Assembly (NCBI GenBank): GCA_023262245.1
Contig: JALRDC010000045.1
Span: forward strand, 1-13,572
Length of the DNA: 13,572 bases
Source of the DNA: Flavobacteriaceae bacterium
Lineage (GTDB): Bacteria; Bacteroidota; Bacteroidia; Flavobacteriales; Flavobacteriaceae
Direction: 5' to 3'
Shown here: piece after piece, positions 6,421 to 13,572 of the stretch
Position numbering within the stretch: the stretch's first letter is position 1
Layout of the letters: every line of letters starts with the position of its first letter
Program-made: the position numbers and the translations under genes
The notes under the pieces: generated by a model
Told to the model about the DNA's origin: nothing
Databases searched by the model: none
Seen by the model: only the letters and a program-made list of their open reading frames with translations

Positions 6421-8718
6421 TTAGCTTTTTTGGGTGGTTTCGTCTAAGTTATAAATTAAAAGCGCTAAATCCACTAACGGATTTTCAGAACTTACAGAAC
6501 GATTGCTTAATAGAGCATCAAAGTAATTGTTTAGTAATTTCTTTTCTTCATCAGTGGGCTTTCGTAACGTGATGGTTCTAAAGAGTTTTAGAATTTTTTC
6601 ACTTTCTGTTTGAAGCCCCGTTTCAGCATCTATTTTTTTTGCAATGGCTTTTGCTGCATTAAAGAATTGGGGGTCGTTTAGCAATACCAAAGATTGCAGC
6701 GGAGTACTTGTTTTCTGTCTCTCTACTGTACAAAAATCACGAGTAGGAGCGTCAAATGTAATCATGTTTGGTGGAGGAACTGTCCTTTTCCAGAAGGTAT
6801 ATAAGCTCCTTCTAAATCGATTACTTCCTCCATCGGGTTGGTATTGAGTAAGGCCTTGGCCTGAAGTTGTTTCTTCCCATAGTCCTTCCGGTTGATGGGG
6901 TTTAACGCTTGGTCCACCTATGGTAGTGTTCAGCAGTCCACTGGTCACTAAGGCATTGTCTCGGATCATTTCTGCAGGGAGCTTTTGTCTGGGATAATGC
7001 GCTAAAAGGATATTGGTAGGATCCATTCGGTTCACTTCATCCATTTGCTTACTGGATTGACGATAGGTTCCTGACATGACGATTCTTTTGATAAAGGCCT
7101 TCATGTTCCATTGATCCTCAGTCCTAAAAGTTACCGCAAGCCAATCCAATAATTCTGGATGAGAAGGTCGTGCTCCTTGGTTTCCAAAATCTTCTGGGGT
7201 TGCAACTAGTCCTCTTCCAAAAAATTGTTGCCAAAAACGATTTGCTACTACCCGAGAGGTTAACGGATTTTTTTCGTCAAAAAACCACTGGGCAAGACCC
7301 AAACGATTTTGCGCATATTTTTTATCAAAAGGTAAAATTCTAGAGGGAGTACCGGGTTGAACTTCTTCCTCTGGTGCATCGTATTGTCCTCTAGAGAGTG
7401 TATAGGTCTTTCTTAAATCTGCTACTTCTTCCATTATCATGAGCTCTACCTTTGGAATGCTGTCCGGAAGGTGTAAAAAAGAAAGTTCTTCTTTAACTAT
7501 GTCCTTGTCTATTGTAATAAAAGGCGCAGGGGTTTCCCCATATTCGATACGCCCTTTTTCGTCCACATTATTAAAAAAACTGTAAAGACTAAAAAACTCT
7601 TTTTGTGAGACAGCGTCATACTTATGATCGTGACAACGTGCACATTCAACTGTAATCCCCATAAGTGCCTTGGAAGTAGTAATCGCACGGTCTGCAACAT
7701 ATTCTACTCGGTATTCTTCATCTATGACCCCACCTTCTTGGGTAATTTTGTGATTTCGGTTATAGCCCGTTGCAACGATTTGTTCTAAGGTAGGTTCGTC
7801 AAGAAGATCTCCTGCTAATTGCCAAGTTATAAATTCATCATAAGGGAGGTTTTTATTAAAAGCACTGATGACCCAATCCCTCCAAGGCCACATAATCCGT
7901 TCCAAATCATCTTGATATCCATGAGTGTCTGCATATCGAGCGACATCTAACCATACAGACGCCATTCGTTCTCCAAATTGGGGCTGCTCCATGAGATGAT
8001 CTACCATTCGTTCATAAGCTTGATCAGACTCGTCTTGTAAAAAGCGATCCATTAACTCAAGGCTAGGGGGTAAGCCTGTAAGGTCAAATGCTAATCTTCT
8101 TAGAATGATTTCTTTGGCTGCTAGCGGCGAAGGTTTTAACCCTCTGGCTTGAATTTTTGAGGCAATGAAAAAATCAATTTCATTTTGTGCCCAATCAGTA
8201 AAGTTGGTTTGAGGCAATGCTGCTTTTTTTGGTATTTGATATGCCCAATGTCCTTCCCAAGGGGCTCCTTGAGCAATCCATTTTTCTAATATTTGTTTTT
8301 CTCTTTCCGAGAGAGACAAATTAGAATCTGGAGGCGGCATTTGAGTTTTTGGATCAGTACTGTTAATATGAAATACTAAAGCACTTTCTTCTGGATTCCC
8401 CCGTTTAATTATGGGCTTAGTACTCAAATTCTTAGCATCCCCAAAAGCACCCGCCTCTGTATCCAGTCTTAGGTTGGCTTGTCGAGCCTCAGCATCTGGC
8501 CCATGACAGGCATAACAATTATCTGATAAAATAGGTTTTACATCAAAGTTGTAATTAATGGTTTCAGGGATTGTTTGTGTGAAAGCAATTGGATCATTTG
8601 AAGAAATCAATTCACTCTTGGGACCTCCAAAGAGGTATTTGTAGATCCAAACCAGTGCTAGTGGTAAAAGTAAATAAAGACTCAAGCGAAGGTATTTTCC
8701 AAAAAGGGCAGGCTTCAT
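6421..8718 (-). CDS. Planctomycete-type cytochrome: PSCyt1, DUF1549 and DUF1553 domains
   Basis: The 765-residue protein starts with one hydrophobic segment (about residues 13-30) that would anchor it with the rest in the periplasm. The PSCyt1 cytochrome c domain spans about 55-155, with heme site CYACH at 68-72 and a likely distal Met127 in an MPPP motif. DUF1549 covers about 178-390 and includes LRRLAFDLTGLPP, LDVARYADTHGYQ and a second heme-type site CARCH at 359-363. DUF1553 covers about 470-735, with NPLTSRVVANRFWQQFFGRG. The connector between the two DUFs is only about 80 residues, so this is a short form without the extra LamG or concanavalin-like insert of many relatives. It keeps the 'LSRGQYD...PGTPS' lead-in to DUF1553. 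The protein is first in the five-gene cluster, followed after 3 bp by DUF1501. An electron-transfer or oxidative role is inferred from the hemes; the family has no established reaction. Confidence 0.9.
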   Translation of the reverse strand: MKPALFGKYLRLSLYLLLPLALVWIYKYLFGGPKSELISSNDPIAFTQTIPETINYNFDVKPILSDNCYACHGPDAEARQANLRLDTEAGAFGDAKNLSTKPIIKRGNPEESALVFHINSTDPKTQMPPPDSNLSLSEREKQILEKWIAQGAPWEGHWAYQIPKKAALPQTNFTDWAQNEIDFFIASKIQARGLKPSPLAAKEIILRRLAFDLTGLPPSLELMDRFLQDESDQAYERMVDHLMEQPQFGERMASVWLDVARYADTHGYQDDLERIMWPWRDWVISAFNKNLPYDEFITWQLAGDLLDEPTLEQIVATGYNRNHKITQEGGVIDEEYRVEYVADRAITTSKALMGITVECARCHDHKYDAVSQKEFFSLYSFFNNVDEKGRIEYGETPAPFITIDKDIVKEELSFLHLPDSIPKVELMIMEEVADLRKTYTLSRGQYDAPEEEVQPGTPSRILPFDKKYAQNRLGLAQWFFDEKNPLTSRVVANRFWQQFFGRGLVATPEDFGNQGARPSHPELLDWLAVTFRTEDQWNMKAFIKRIVMSGTYRQSSKQMDEVNRMDPTNILLAHYPRQKLPAEMIRDNALVTSGLLNTTIGGPSVKPHQPEGLWEETTSGQGLTQYQPDGGSNRFRRSLYTFWKRTVPPPNMITFDAPTRDFCTVERQKTSTPLQSLVLLNDPQFFNAAKAIAKKIDAETGLQTESEKILKLFRTITLRKPTDEEKKLLNNYFDALLSNRSVSSENPLVDLALLIYNLDETTQKS

Positions 8719-8883
8719 AACGGCTTATTAGTTTTTTATTTTGATTGCCTAAATAATATTTTAGACCTTACAATATAATTAAAAAATTAAATCCTTTACC
8801 TTGTATCCAAATACGAAATGTCTTGAGCTTTTTTTAAGTAACATTTCCATTAATAAATAAAAATTAAAAATTTAGTTTTTTCA
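8719..8883. promoter_or_regulatory. Divergent intergenic region between the cytochrome cluster and the CBM9-like gene
   Basis: This 165-bp AT-rich stretch separates two divergent start codons and must drive the cytochrome cluster leftward and probably the CBM9-like gene rightward. It contains no gene. A 12-bp dyad, GTAT-CCAA-ATAC at 8803-8814, lies near its middle and could be part of an operator. A candidate minus-strand promoter within it is listed separately; no comparable plus-strand promoter is evident. Confidence 0.5.
8782..8811 (-). promoter_or_regulatory. Candidate promoter of the five-gene cytochrome/DUF1501 cluster
   Basis: Read on the minus strand, TTTG (complement of 8808-8811) is followed after 18 bases by TAATTTTT (complement of 8782-8789). 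This is close to the Bacteroidota -33 TTTG and -7 TAnnTTTG pattern, differing only at the last base of the -7 element. The predicted leader is about 55-60 bases before the ATG at 8718. The GTAT-CCAA-ATAC dyad overlaps the -33 position. AT-rich sequence makes chance matches likely. Confidence 0.3.
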
Positions 8884-9936
8884 TTGCGTTTTTATCCTTT
8901 TTTGGTTCTGATCCTTCTCCTCTTGAGTTCCTCATGCCATCGTTCAGTTCCAGAAAATATTGACCAAATTAAGGTTCCGAAGCTTTATCTTGCAAACTTT
9001 ACAAACAAGCCTCCTAAGATTGACGGTTTACAAGATTCTGAATGGGAAGAAGCACCGTGGACAGATCCCTTTATTGATATTGAGGGAATTAAAATTCCCA
9101 AATACAATACTCAAGTTAAAATGCTATGGGACACCCATGCACTGTATATTTTAGCAAAACTTGAAGAACCTCATATTTGGGGAAATTTAAAACAACGTGA
9201 TACCGTCATTTTTTACAATAATGATTTTGAAGTTTTTATTGACCCTGACGGGGATACCCACGATTATATGGAATTAGAAATTAATGCACTAAACACCGTT
9301 TGGGACTTATTTTTAAAAAGACCTTATCGAAATAAGGTTAAAGTTGATAATCAATGGGATATTGAAAACCTTTTAAGCGCTGTTTCTTATCAAGGAAGCT
9401 TAAATGATCCTTCCGATACGGACCAAGGATGGCAACTTGAAATTGCATTACCTTGGGAAAGTTTGATAAGGGGTAACTTACAAGGGAGCGTGCCAATTAA
9501 CCAGTTTTGGCGAATTAATTTTTCTAGAGTTAATTGGGAGCATGAATTAAAAAACAACCGTTATGATAGAAAAAAAGATGCCGATGGAAATTACCTCCCC
9601 GAATACAATTGGGTTTGGAGTCCACAAGGTGCCATTAACATGCATCTACCCGAACTTTGGGGCTATGTCTTTTTTACTGATAGAAAAGATCAAAACATCT
9701 CTGTTACTGATGATGCGCAATTGATCCAGTGGATGTATGGTCTGTACAGAAACAAATTGGTTTTGGAAAAAAAGAACTTAGAGCGTGATCAAAAGCATTA
9801 TGCTCTCTATAAAAATCAACCTGTTCAATTTGAAAAAAGGACCATTAACGATACCCTCTATTGGACTACTTTTAATCCTGAAAATCAAAAAACATATCAA
9901 ATTCGTCATGATGGAAAATTTCAAATCCTAGACTAA
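8884..9936 (+). CDS. Lipoprotein with carbohydrate-binding family 9-like domain, TTG start
   Basis: The 350-residue protein begins with a lipoprotein signal, a leucine-rich core then SSSC with Cys18. Residues about 35-265 fit the family 9-like carbohydrate-binding (DOMON-related) domain: PKIDGLQDSEWEEAPW at the start, LWDTHALYILAKLEEP, then NNDFEVFIDPDGDTHDYMEL, WQLEIALPWESL, and FWRINFSRVNWEHE. A closing WSPQGAINMHLPELWG stretch follows. The Asp-rich loop and the exposed aromatics are typical of ligand or calcium sites. No catalytic domain is present; the last 80 residues are charged and unassigned. TTG at 8884 is chosen because an in-frame TAA lies at 8854-8856, no ATG lies between, and the first internal ATG (codon 80) would remove the signal peptide. 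It is divergent from the cytochrome cluster and lies upstream of susC, which suggests a role in handling the same carbohydrate, by inference. Confidence 0.8.
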   Translation: MRFYPFLVLILLLLSSSCHRSVPENIDQIKVPKLYLANFTNKPPKIDGLQDSEWEEAPWTDPFIDIEGIKIPKYNTQVKMLWDTHALYILAKLEEPHIWGNLKQRDTVIFYNNDFEVFIDPDGDTHDYMELEINALNTVWDLFLKRPYRNKVKVDNQWDIENLLSAVSYQGSLNDPSDTDQGWQLEIALPWESLIRGNLQGSVPINQFWRINFSRVNWEHELKNNRYDRKKDADGNYLPEYNWVWSPQGAINMHLPELWGYVFFTDRKDQNISVTDDAQLIQWMYGLYRNKLVLEKKNLERDQKHYALYKNQPVQFEKRTINDTLYWTTFNPENQKTYQIRHDGKFQILD

Positions 9937-10011
9937 TTCCCGAACAATAATTTGAGCCCCGTTTTATTATTTTTTGAATGAAAAAAACTTCTGCTATTTA
10001 TTTATAGTTAA

Positions 10012-10257
10012 GAAGATGTTTTAGAGGGGGCATTCATAATTATAGAAAAGATTTCTGAAAACAATGAATTACTAACTTTCTTACACCTTTATAAGAAGCC
10101 TTTTAATAAAGCTGATTTTCAAAGATATTAGGGTAATGATTTTTAAAGACATTCCGTTGAAATTATAGCTGAGCAAAAACTTTTTAAAAAAGACCTCTTA
10201 GTTCAAATTATTACAAATCTCTCTTTATTTACACCAGCCATAAATCATAAACCTTGA
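10012..10257 (+). pseudogene. Possible remnant of a small protein gene with two internal stops
   Basis: Frame 1 from 10012 to the TGA at 10255-10257 reads like protein for about 80 codons but is broken by TAG at 10126-10128 and TAA five codons later. The first part reads EDVLEGAFIIIEKISENN and then LLTFLHLYKKPFNKADFQRY. After the stops it continues RHSVEIIAEQKLFKKDLLV. The composition (mixed charged and hydrophobic residues in a helix-like pattern) is unlike random AT-rich spacer, where clusters of Lys, Asn and Ile with frequent stops are expected. There is no start codon in this frame. An ATG at 9978 lies in another frame, and removing one base from the A-run after it would join it to a hydrophobic MKKLLLF-like start that still meets a stop at 10009. 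The family is not recognised. The call is tentative, since spacer DNA can look this way by chance. Confidence 0.35.
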
Positions 10258-10272
10258 AAAATAAAATTCAAT

Positions 10273-10292
10273 AAATGTTAAAAAATGTTAAA
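10273..10292 (+). repeat. Tandem 10-bp direct repeat upstream of susC
   Basis: AAATGTTAAA occurs twice with no gap, at 10273-10282 and 10283-10292, so the period matches about one helical turn. It ends 54 bp before the susC ATG and overlaps where the -33 promoter element would sit. Two identical half-sites on the same DNA face are typical of activator binding sites, but in AT-rich spacer this could be coincidence. Confidence 0.4.
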
Positions 10293-10310
10293 TAGTTCAA
10301 AAAAATAATA

Positions 10311-10318
10311 TACTTTAG
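10311..10318 (+). promoter_or_regulatory. Candidate -7 element of the susC promoter
   Basis: TACTTTAG matches TAnnTTTG at all fixed positions but one. It lies 28 bp upstream of the ATG at 10347, which leaves a short leader. No clear -33 TTG is found at the right spacing; the second copy of the tandem repeat lies there instead, consistent with an activator-dependent promoter. The AGAAGG at 10317-10322 is too far from the ATG to serve as a ribosome binding site. Confidence 0.25.
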
Positions 10319-10346
10319 AAGGATAACTATTAACTATATTTAAACT

Positions 10347-13300
10347 ATGAATTTATTCAAAAACTCAAAAACCTTACTGGTTTTACTCTTTTTGATGGGC
10401 GGAGTTCTATTTGCTCAGCAAACAGTTAGTGGATTAGTAACGGATGAATCAGGTGTTCCATTACCTGGTGCAACTGTTGTCGTTGATCAAACCAACAACG
10501 GTACAACAACTGATTTTGATGGAAATTACAGCATAAGTGCTTCCAATGGTCAAACTATTTCAATTAGTTTTGTTGGATATACAACTGCTAGTATTCAAGT
10601 AAGTGACGGTGCTGATTATAACGTAAGTTTACAGCCAGACGATCTTTTGGATGAGGTCGTTGTTACTGCCCTTGGGATTGAAAGAAATGTCAAGGCTCTT
10701 GGATACTCCGTAACTCAAGTAGGTGGCCAAGAAGTAAGTGAAATTAAATCTACCAATGCCATCAATGCATTACAAGGAAAAATAGCTGGAGTTCAAATCT
10801 CTGGAAACTCTGCTGGAGCTAAAGGTTCTACTCGAGTCGTTATTCGAGGAAACAGCTCGCTCAGTGGAAATAACATGCCGCTATACGTAGTAGACGGAAT
10901 CCCTATTGACAATACCAACCTAGGCTCCGCAGGTGTTTGGGGGGGTGCCGATGCGGGAGATGGAATCTCTGCACTAAACCCTGATGAAGTAGAGTCCGTA
11001 TCTGTACTTAAAGGGGGTGCTGCAGCGGCACTTTATGGATCACGTGCCTCTAATGGTGTGATCTTGATTACAACTAAAAAAGGAACTGGTGTTGAAGGGA
11101 TTCAGGTAGAAGTGAGCAGTTCCGTTCAATTTGATGATATTAAAAATGATCCTTATGATCCTCAAACCACTTATGGTCAAGGACGCGATTATTCAACTAC
11201 ATCTGATAATTTAGATACTTATGCTAACTGGGGTATTCCTTTAAACGGCTCAAGTGTTGAACAATGGGATGGAGTTTCAAGACCTTATTCTTACAAAGGG
11301 AACAATCTTGATAAATTTTATTCTGGTGGTGAAACACTCATCAACACTGTAGCGGTTTCATCGTCAAGTCAAAGTGGAAATGTAAGATTGTCTTACTCTA
11401 ACCTTCAAAACAAAGACATCATACCCAACTCTACTCTAGATAGAAATACATTGGGTATTAATGTAAACCAAAAGTTTAAGAATTTTACCTCAGATGTAAA
11501 CCTTAAATACATTAATGATGATGCGGTGGGAGCTCCTAGGTTATCGGATTCTCCTGGAAACGCCAACTTTGGTATTCGTTTATTCGCTCCTTCAATTGAT
11601 GTAAACGACATGCTTGGAGCTGGTGGTCTTGGTACAAATGAAGACGGTACAGAATTTAGAACAAGTGATAATACTTTTTCTCAAAACCCTTGGTTTGCCG
11701 CATGGCAATACTTTGACAACTCTGTAAAAGAGCGTGTGATTGGATCCGCTTCTATTCGTTGGGATATTACTGATTTTCTATATGCTAAAGGGCGTTTTGG
11801 TATTGATCGTTACGATTATGACAGAACAAGCGGAACCCCTTATGGAACTGCATACCAACCTTTGGGTAGTATGAACGAATCTAAATTGACACGTCAACAA
11901 AGAGACTCCGATCTATTTATTGGTACTGATAACTTAACGATTGTAGATGATTTATCAATAACGGCTTTCGTTGGTGTTAACCAAAACTATGTCAATTCGG
12001 AAAGTGTTAGTGCGAGTGGTTCTCAATTCATTGTTCCGTTTTTATACAACGTTAAAAACACTCAGAATCAAGGTAATGGATTTGGGTTTAGTGAACGTCA
12101 AATCAATTCCTTATATGGTTCTGCTGAAATCGGATATAAAGATGCCATATATTTAAATGTAACTGCAAGAAATGACTGGTTCTCAACACTCTCTCTAGCA
12201 GGAAAAGAGGCGCCAAATGATGACCTCTATACTTCAGCTTCTATCTCTGTTGTACTTTCAGATTTAATAGAACTGCCAGAAGCAATTTCCTTTGCAAAAT
12301 TAAGAGGGGGGTATTCTCAAGTAGCAGGTGGTGCCGGAAATCCTTACAGACTAAACCTCACCTATTCCATTGTTGATCAAGGTCACCAAGGAGCCTCTTT
12401 AGGAAGAATTTCTAATAATTCTATTCCAAACTCAGAAATTACTCCTTTTGAGAAAAATGAAACTGAGATTGGTCTTGACCTAAGGTTACTTGACAATCGT
12501 TTTTCTGTAGACTTTACCTACTATGACAATGAAACAGATGGTGATATTGTAGGGGTAAGTGCCTCTCCAACTTCTGGATACGGAAGTGCATTGGCTAACC
12601 TCGGTGTAATAACCAATTCAGGGATTGAATTGTTAGTTAATGCGAAAGCTGTTGAATCAGAAGATTTTGGTTTAGGATTGACATTTAATTATTCAAATAA
12701 TGTGTCAGAAATTGTTTCAACTAATGATGCAGGAACTAATATCTCCTTAGATGAGCCTCGTTCAAGAAACTTAAGGGTTACTCATATTGTTGGAGAACAG
12801 TACGGTGCTTTATATGGAACTTCCTATGTCAGAGATTCGCAAGGTAGAATCGTTCATGATATAGAAGCTGACGGAACTCCAATCCCGCAAGTGGGTCCTA
12901 GAAAAATTCTCGGATTTGGTGTTTCACCAGTATCTGTAGGTTTTGGTGCTAATGTCCGTTACAAAAACTTCTCTTTAAATCTTTTAGTTGAAGGAAAAAG
13001 CGGTGGCCAAATGTACTCGGGTACTAACGCAATGGCTAAGTATTTTGGAGCTCATAAAGCAACCATTGACGCAGACGGAAGAGAAAATGGATTTACAGTG
13101 TCTGGTGTAGATGCTAATGGAAATGCATTTACTTCTACAATTGCTCCAAATAGAATTGAAGATTACTGGAGAAGAACCTATCAAATTGCTGAAGAAGCTA
13201 TTTATGATAACGATTACTTAAGACTTCGTCAAGCAAGTTTAGGTTATAGAATTCCAAGTGATCTTCTTGAAAGTACTTTTATTTCAAGCGCAAGAGTTTC

Positions 13301-13451
13301 TTTAATTGGAAGAAATTTATTCCTGCTATCTAATAGTGTTGAAAATGTTGATCCTGAATCAGGATATAACGTTTCAAACTCGCAAGGTTTAGAATGGTTT
13401 GGTATGCCAGTGCCGAGGAGTTTAGGACTTAATGTAAACCTTAAATTTTAA
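10347..13451 (+). CDS. SusC/RagA-family TonB-dependent outer membrane transporter
   Basis: The 1034-residue protein has a Sec signal peptide with a likely cut after VLFA or Q24. A carboxypeptidase-regulatory-like domain follows at about 26-98 (VSGLVTDESGVPLPGATVVV, with the usual TTTDFDGNYSI). A TonB box region DEVVVTALG lies at 102-110. The plug domain spans about 115-250, with the SusC hallmarks LYVVDGIPID at 179-188 and an ALYGSRASNGVILITTKKG segment ending at 246. The remainder is a 22-strand-type barrel ending in RSLGLNVNLKF with a terminal Phe. There is no N-terminal STN domain, so direct anti-sigma signalling is not expected. Length is normal for the family. The SusD-like gene starts 5 bp after the stop. 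The pair imports an oligomer, usually a glycan, across the outer membrane; the specific ligand cannot be read from the sequence. Confidence 0.95.
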   Translation: MNLFKNSKTLLVLLFLMGGVLFAQQTVSGLVTDESGVPLPGATVVVDQTNNGTTTDFDGNYSISASNGQTISISFVGYTTASIQVSDGADYNVSLQPDDLLDEVVVTALGIERNVKALGYSVTQVGGQEVSEIKSTNAINALQGKIAGVQISGNSAGAKGSTRVVIRGNSSLSGNNMPLYVVDGIPIDNTNLGSAGVWGGADAGDGISALNPDEVESVSVLKGGAAAALYGSRASNGVILITTKKGTGVEGIQVEVSSSVQFDDIKNDPYDPQTTYGQGRDYSTTSDNLDTYANWGIPLNGSSVEQWDGVSRPYSYKGNNLDKFYSGGETLINTVAVSSSSQSGNVRLSYSNLQNKDIIPNSTLDRNTLGINVNQKFKNFTSDVNLKYINDDAVGAPRLSDSPGNANFGIRLFAPSIDVNDMLGAGGLGTNEDGTEFRTSDNTFSQNPWFAAWQYFDNSVKERVIGSASIRWDITDFLYAKGRFGIDRYDYDRTSGTPYGTAYQPLGSMNESKLTRQQRDSDLFIGTDNLTIVDDLSITAFVGVNQNYVNSESVSASGSQFIVPFLYNVKNTQNQGNGFGFSERQINSLYGSAEIGYKDAIYLNVTARNDWFSTLSLAGKEAPNDDLYTSASISVVLSDLIELPEAISFAKLRGGYSQVAGGAGNPYRLNLTYSIVDQGHQGASLGRISNNSIPNSEITPFEKNETEIGLDLRLLDNRFSVDFTYYDNETDGDIVGVSASPTSGYGSALANLGVITNSGIELLVNAKAVESEDFGLGLTFNYSNNVSEIVSTNDAGTNISLDEPRSRNLRVTHIVGEQYGALYGTSYVRDSQGRIVHDIEADGTPIPQVGPRKILGFGVSPVSVGFGANVRYKNFSLNLLVEGKSGGQMYSGTNAMAKYFGAHKATIDADGRENGFTVSGVDANGNAFTSTIAPNRIEDYWRRTYQIAEEAIYDNDYLRLRQASLGYRIPSDLLESTFISSARVSLIGRNLFLLSNSVENVDPESGYNVSNSQGLEWFGMPVPRSLGLNVNLKF

Positions 13452-13456
13452 TAAAA

Positions 13457-13572
13457 ATGAAAAAAATATTTTTAATACTAACTGTATTTAGTTTCATCTT
13501 TACCGGCTGTAATTTTGACGAAGGTTTTGAAGAAATGAATGTTGACCCAACAAAAGCAGCTCAAATTGATGT
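13457..13572 (+). CDS. SusD/RagB-like nutrient-binding lipoprotein, N-terminal fragment
   Basis: The first 38 codons and part of the next are present and the gene runs off the right edge. The start MKKIFLILTVFSFIFTGC is a lipoprotein signal with Cys18. The mature end NFDEGFEEMNVDPTKAAQID is typical of SusD-like lipoproteins, especially the group with an early 'N-V-D-P' phrase. Acidic residues just after the cysteine fit the Bacteroidota surface-export signal. Position, 5 bp after susC, supports the call strongly. It would form the lid of the SusC transporter and bind the ligand at the cell surface. Confidence 0.88.
   Translation, partial: MKKIFLILTVFSFIFTGCNFDEGFEEMNVDPTKAAQID

Larger units (their letters stand above)
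9937..10346. other. 410-bp gap between the CBM9-like gene and susC
   Basis: No intact gene is seen here. The middle holds the possible gene remnant described separately. The last 90 bases are very AT-rich and carry the tandem 10-bp repeat and candidate promoter ahead of susC. No strong terminator follows the CBM9-like gene: the best hairpin (AATAAT at 9946-9951 with ATTATT at 9966-9971, followed by T's) is a 6-bp AT-only stem. Read-through into susC therefore cannot be excluded. Confidence 0.5.

Noticed and set aside
9946..9971. AT-only hairpin after the CBM9-like gene
   Set aside because: A 6-bp AATAAT/ATTATT stem is too weak to call as a terminator in AT-rich sequence.

Overview
The window is AT-rich and looks like part of a chromosome from a member of the Bacteroidota, most likely class Flavobacteriia and probably marine. 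The evidence is the C-terminus of a PorP/SprF-type gliding/type IX secretion protein, a SusC/SusD pair, several small lipoproteins, starts without clear Shine-Dalgarno sequences, and candidate promoters resembling the Bacteroidota TTTG / TAnnTTTG form. The marine habitat is inferred only from the gene families present. No RNA gene, insertion sequence, CRISPR array or transcriptional regulator was found.

Layout. (1) 1-173 is the end of a PorP/SprF-like gene, followed by a terminator-like hairpin. (2) 331-1017 holds two small paralogous DoxX-like membrane proteins, 3 bp apart. (3) 8718-1085 on the minus strand is a tight five-gene cluster with junctions of 3, 10, -4 and 23 bp. In transcription order it encodes a planctomycete-type diheme cytochrome (PSCyt1-DUF1549-DUF1553), a Tat-exported DUF1501 protein, a Tat-exported NHL beta-propeller, a lipoprotein, and a four-helix DUF2231 membrane protein fused to a monoheme cytochrome c domain, a leucine-rich segment, a chitobiase-C-like domain and a discoidin-like tail. 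(4) 8884-9936, divergent from the cluster, is a lipoprotein with a family 9-like carbohydrate-binding domain. (5) 9937-10346 has no intact gene but contains what looks like the remains of a small gene. (6) 10347 to the right edge is a complete susC-like TonB-dependent transporter and the start of a susD-like lipoprotein.

How it may work together (inference). The SusC/SusD pair would bind and import an oligomeric, probably glycan, ligand. The divergent family 9-like lipoprotein and the five-gene cluster would act in the cell envelope. The cluster joins two heme proteins, one anchored by a single N-terminal helix and one by four helices, with a hydrolase-fold DUF1501 protein, a propeller and a lipoprotein that shares its C-terminal module with the membrane cytochrome. 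That combination suggests a redox-linked envelope complex acting on, or docked to, a carbohydrate. The DUF1549/DUF1553 and DUF1501 partnership is a recurrent but functionally unassigned pairing. The duplicated C-terminal module and the DUF2231-cytochrome-LRR-CHB architecture are the least explained parts of the window.
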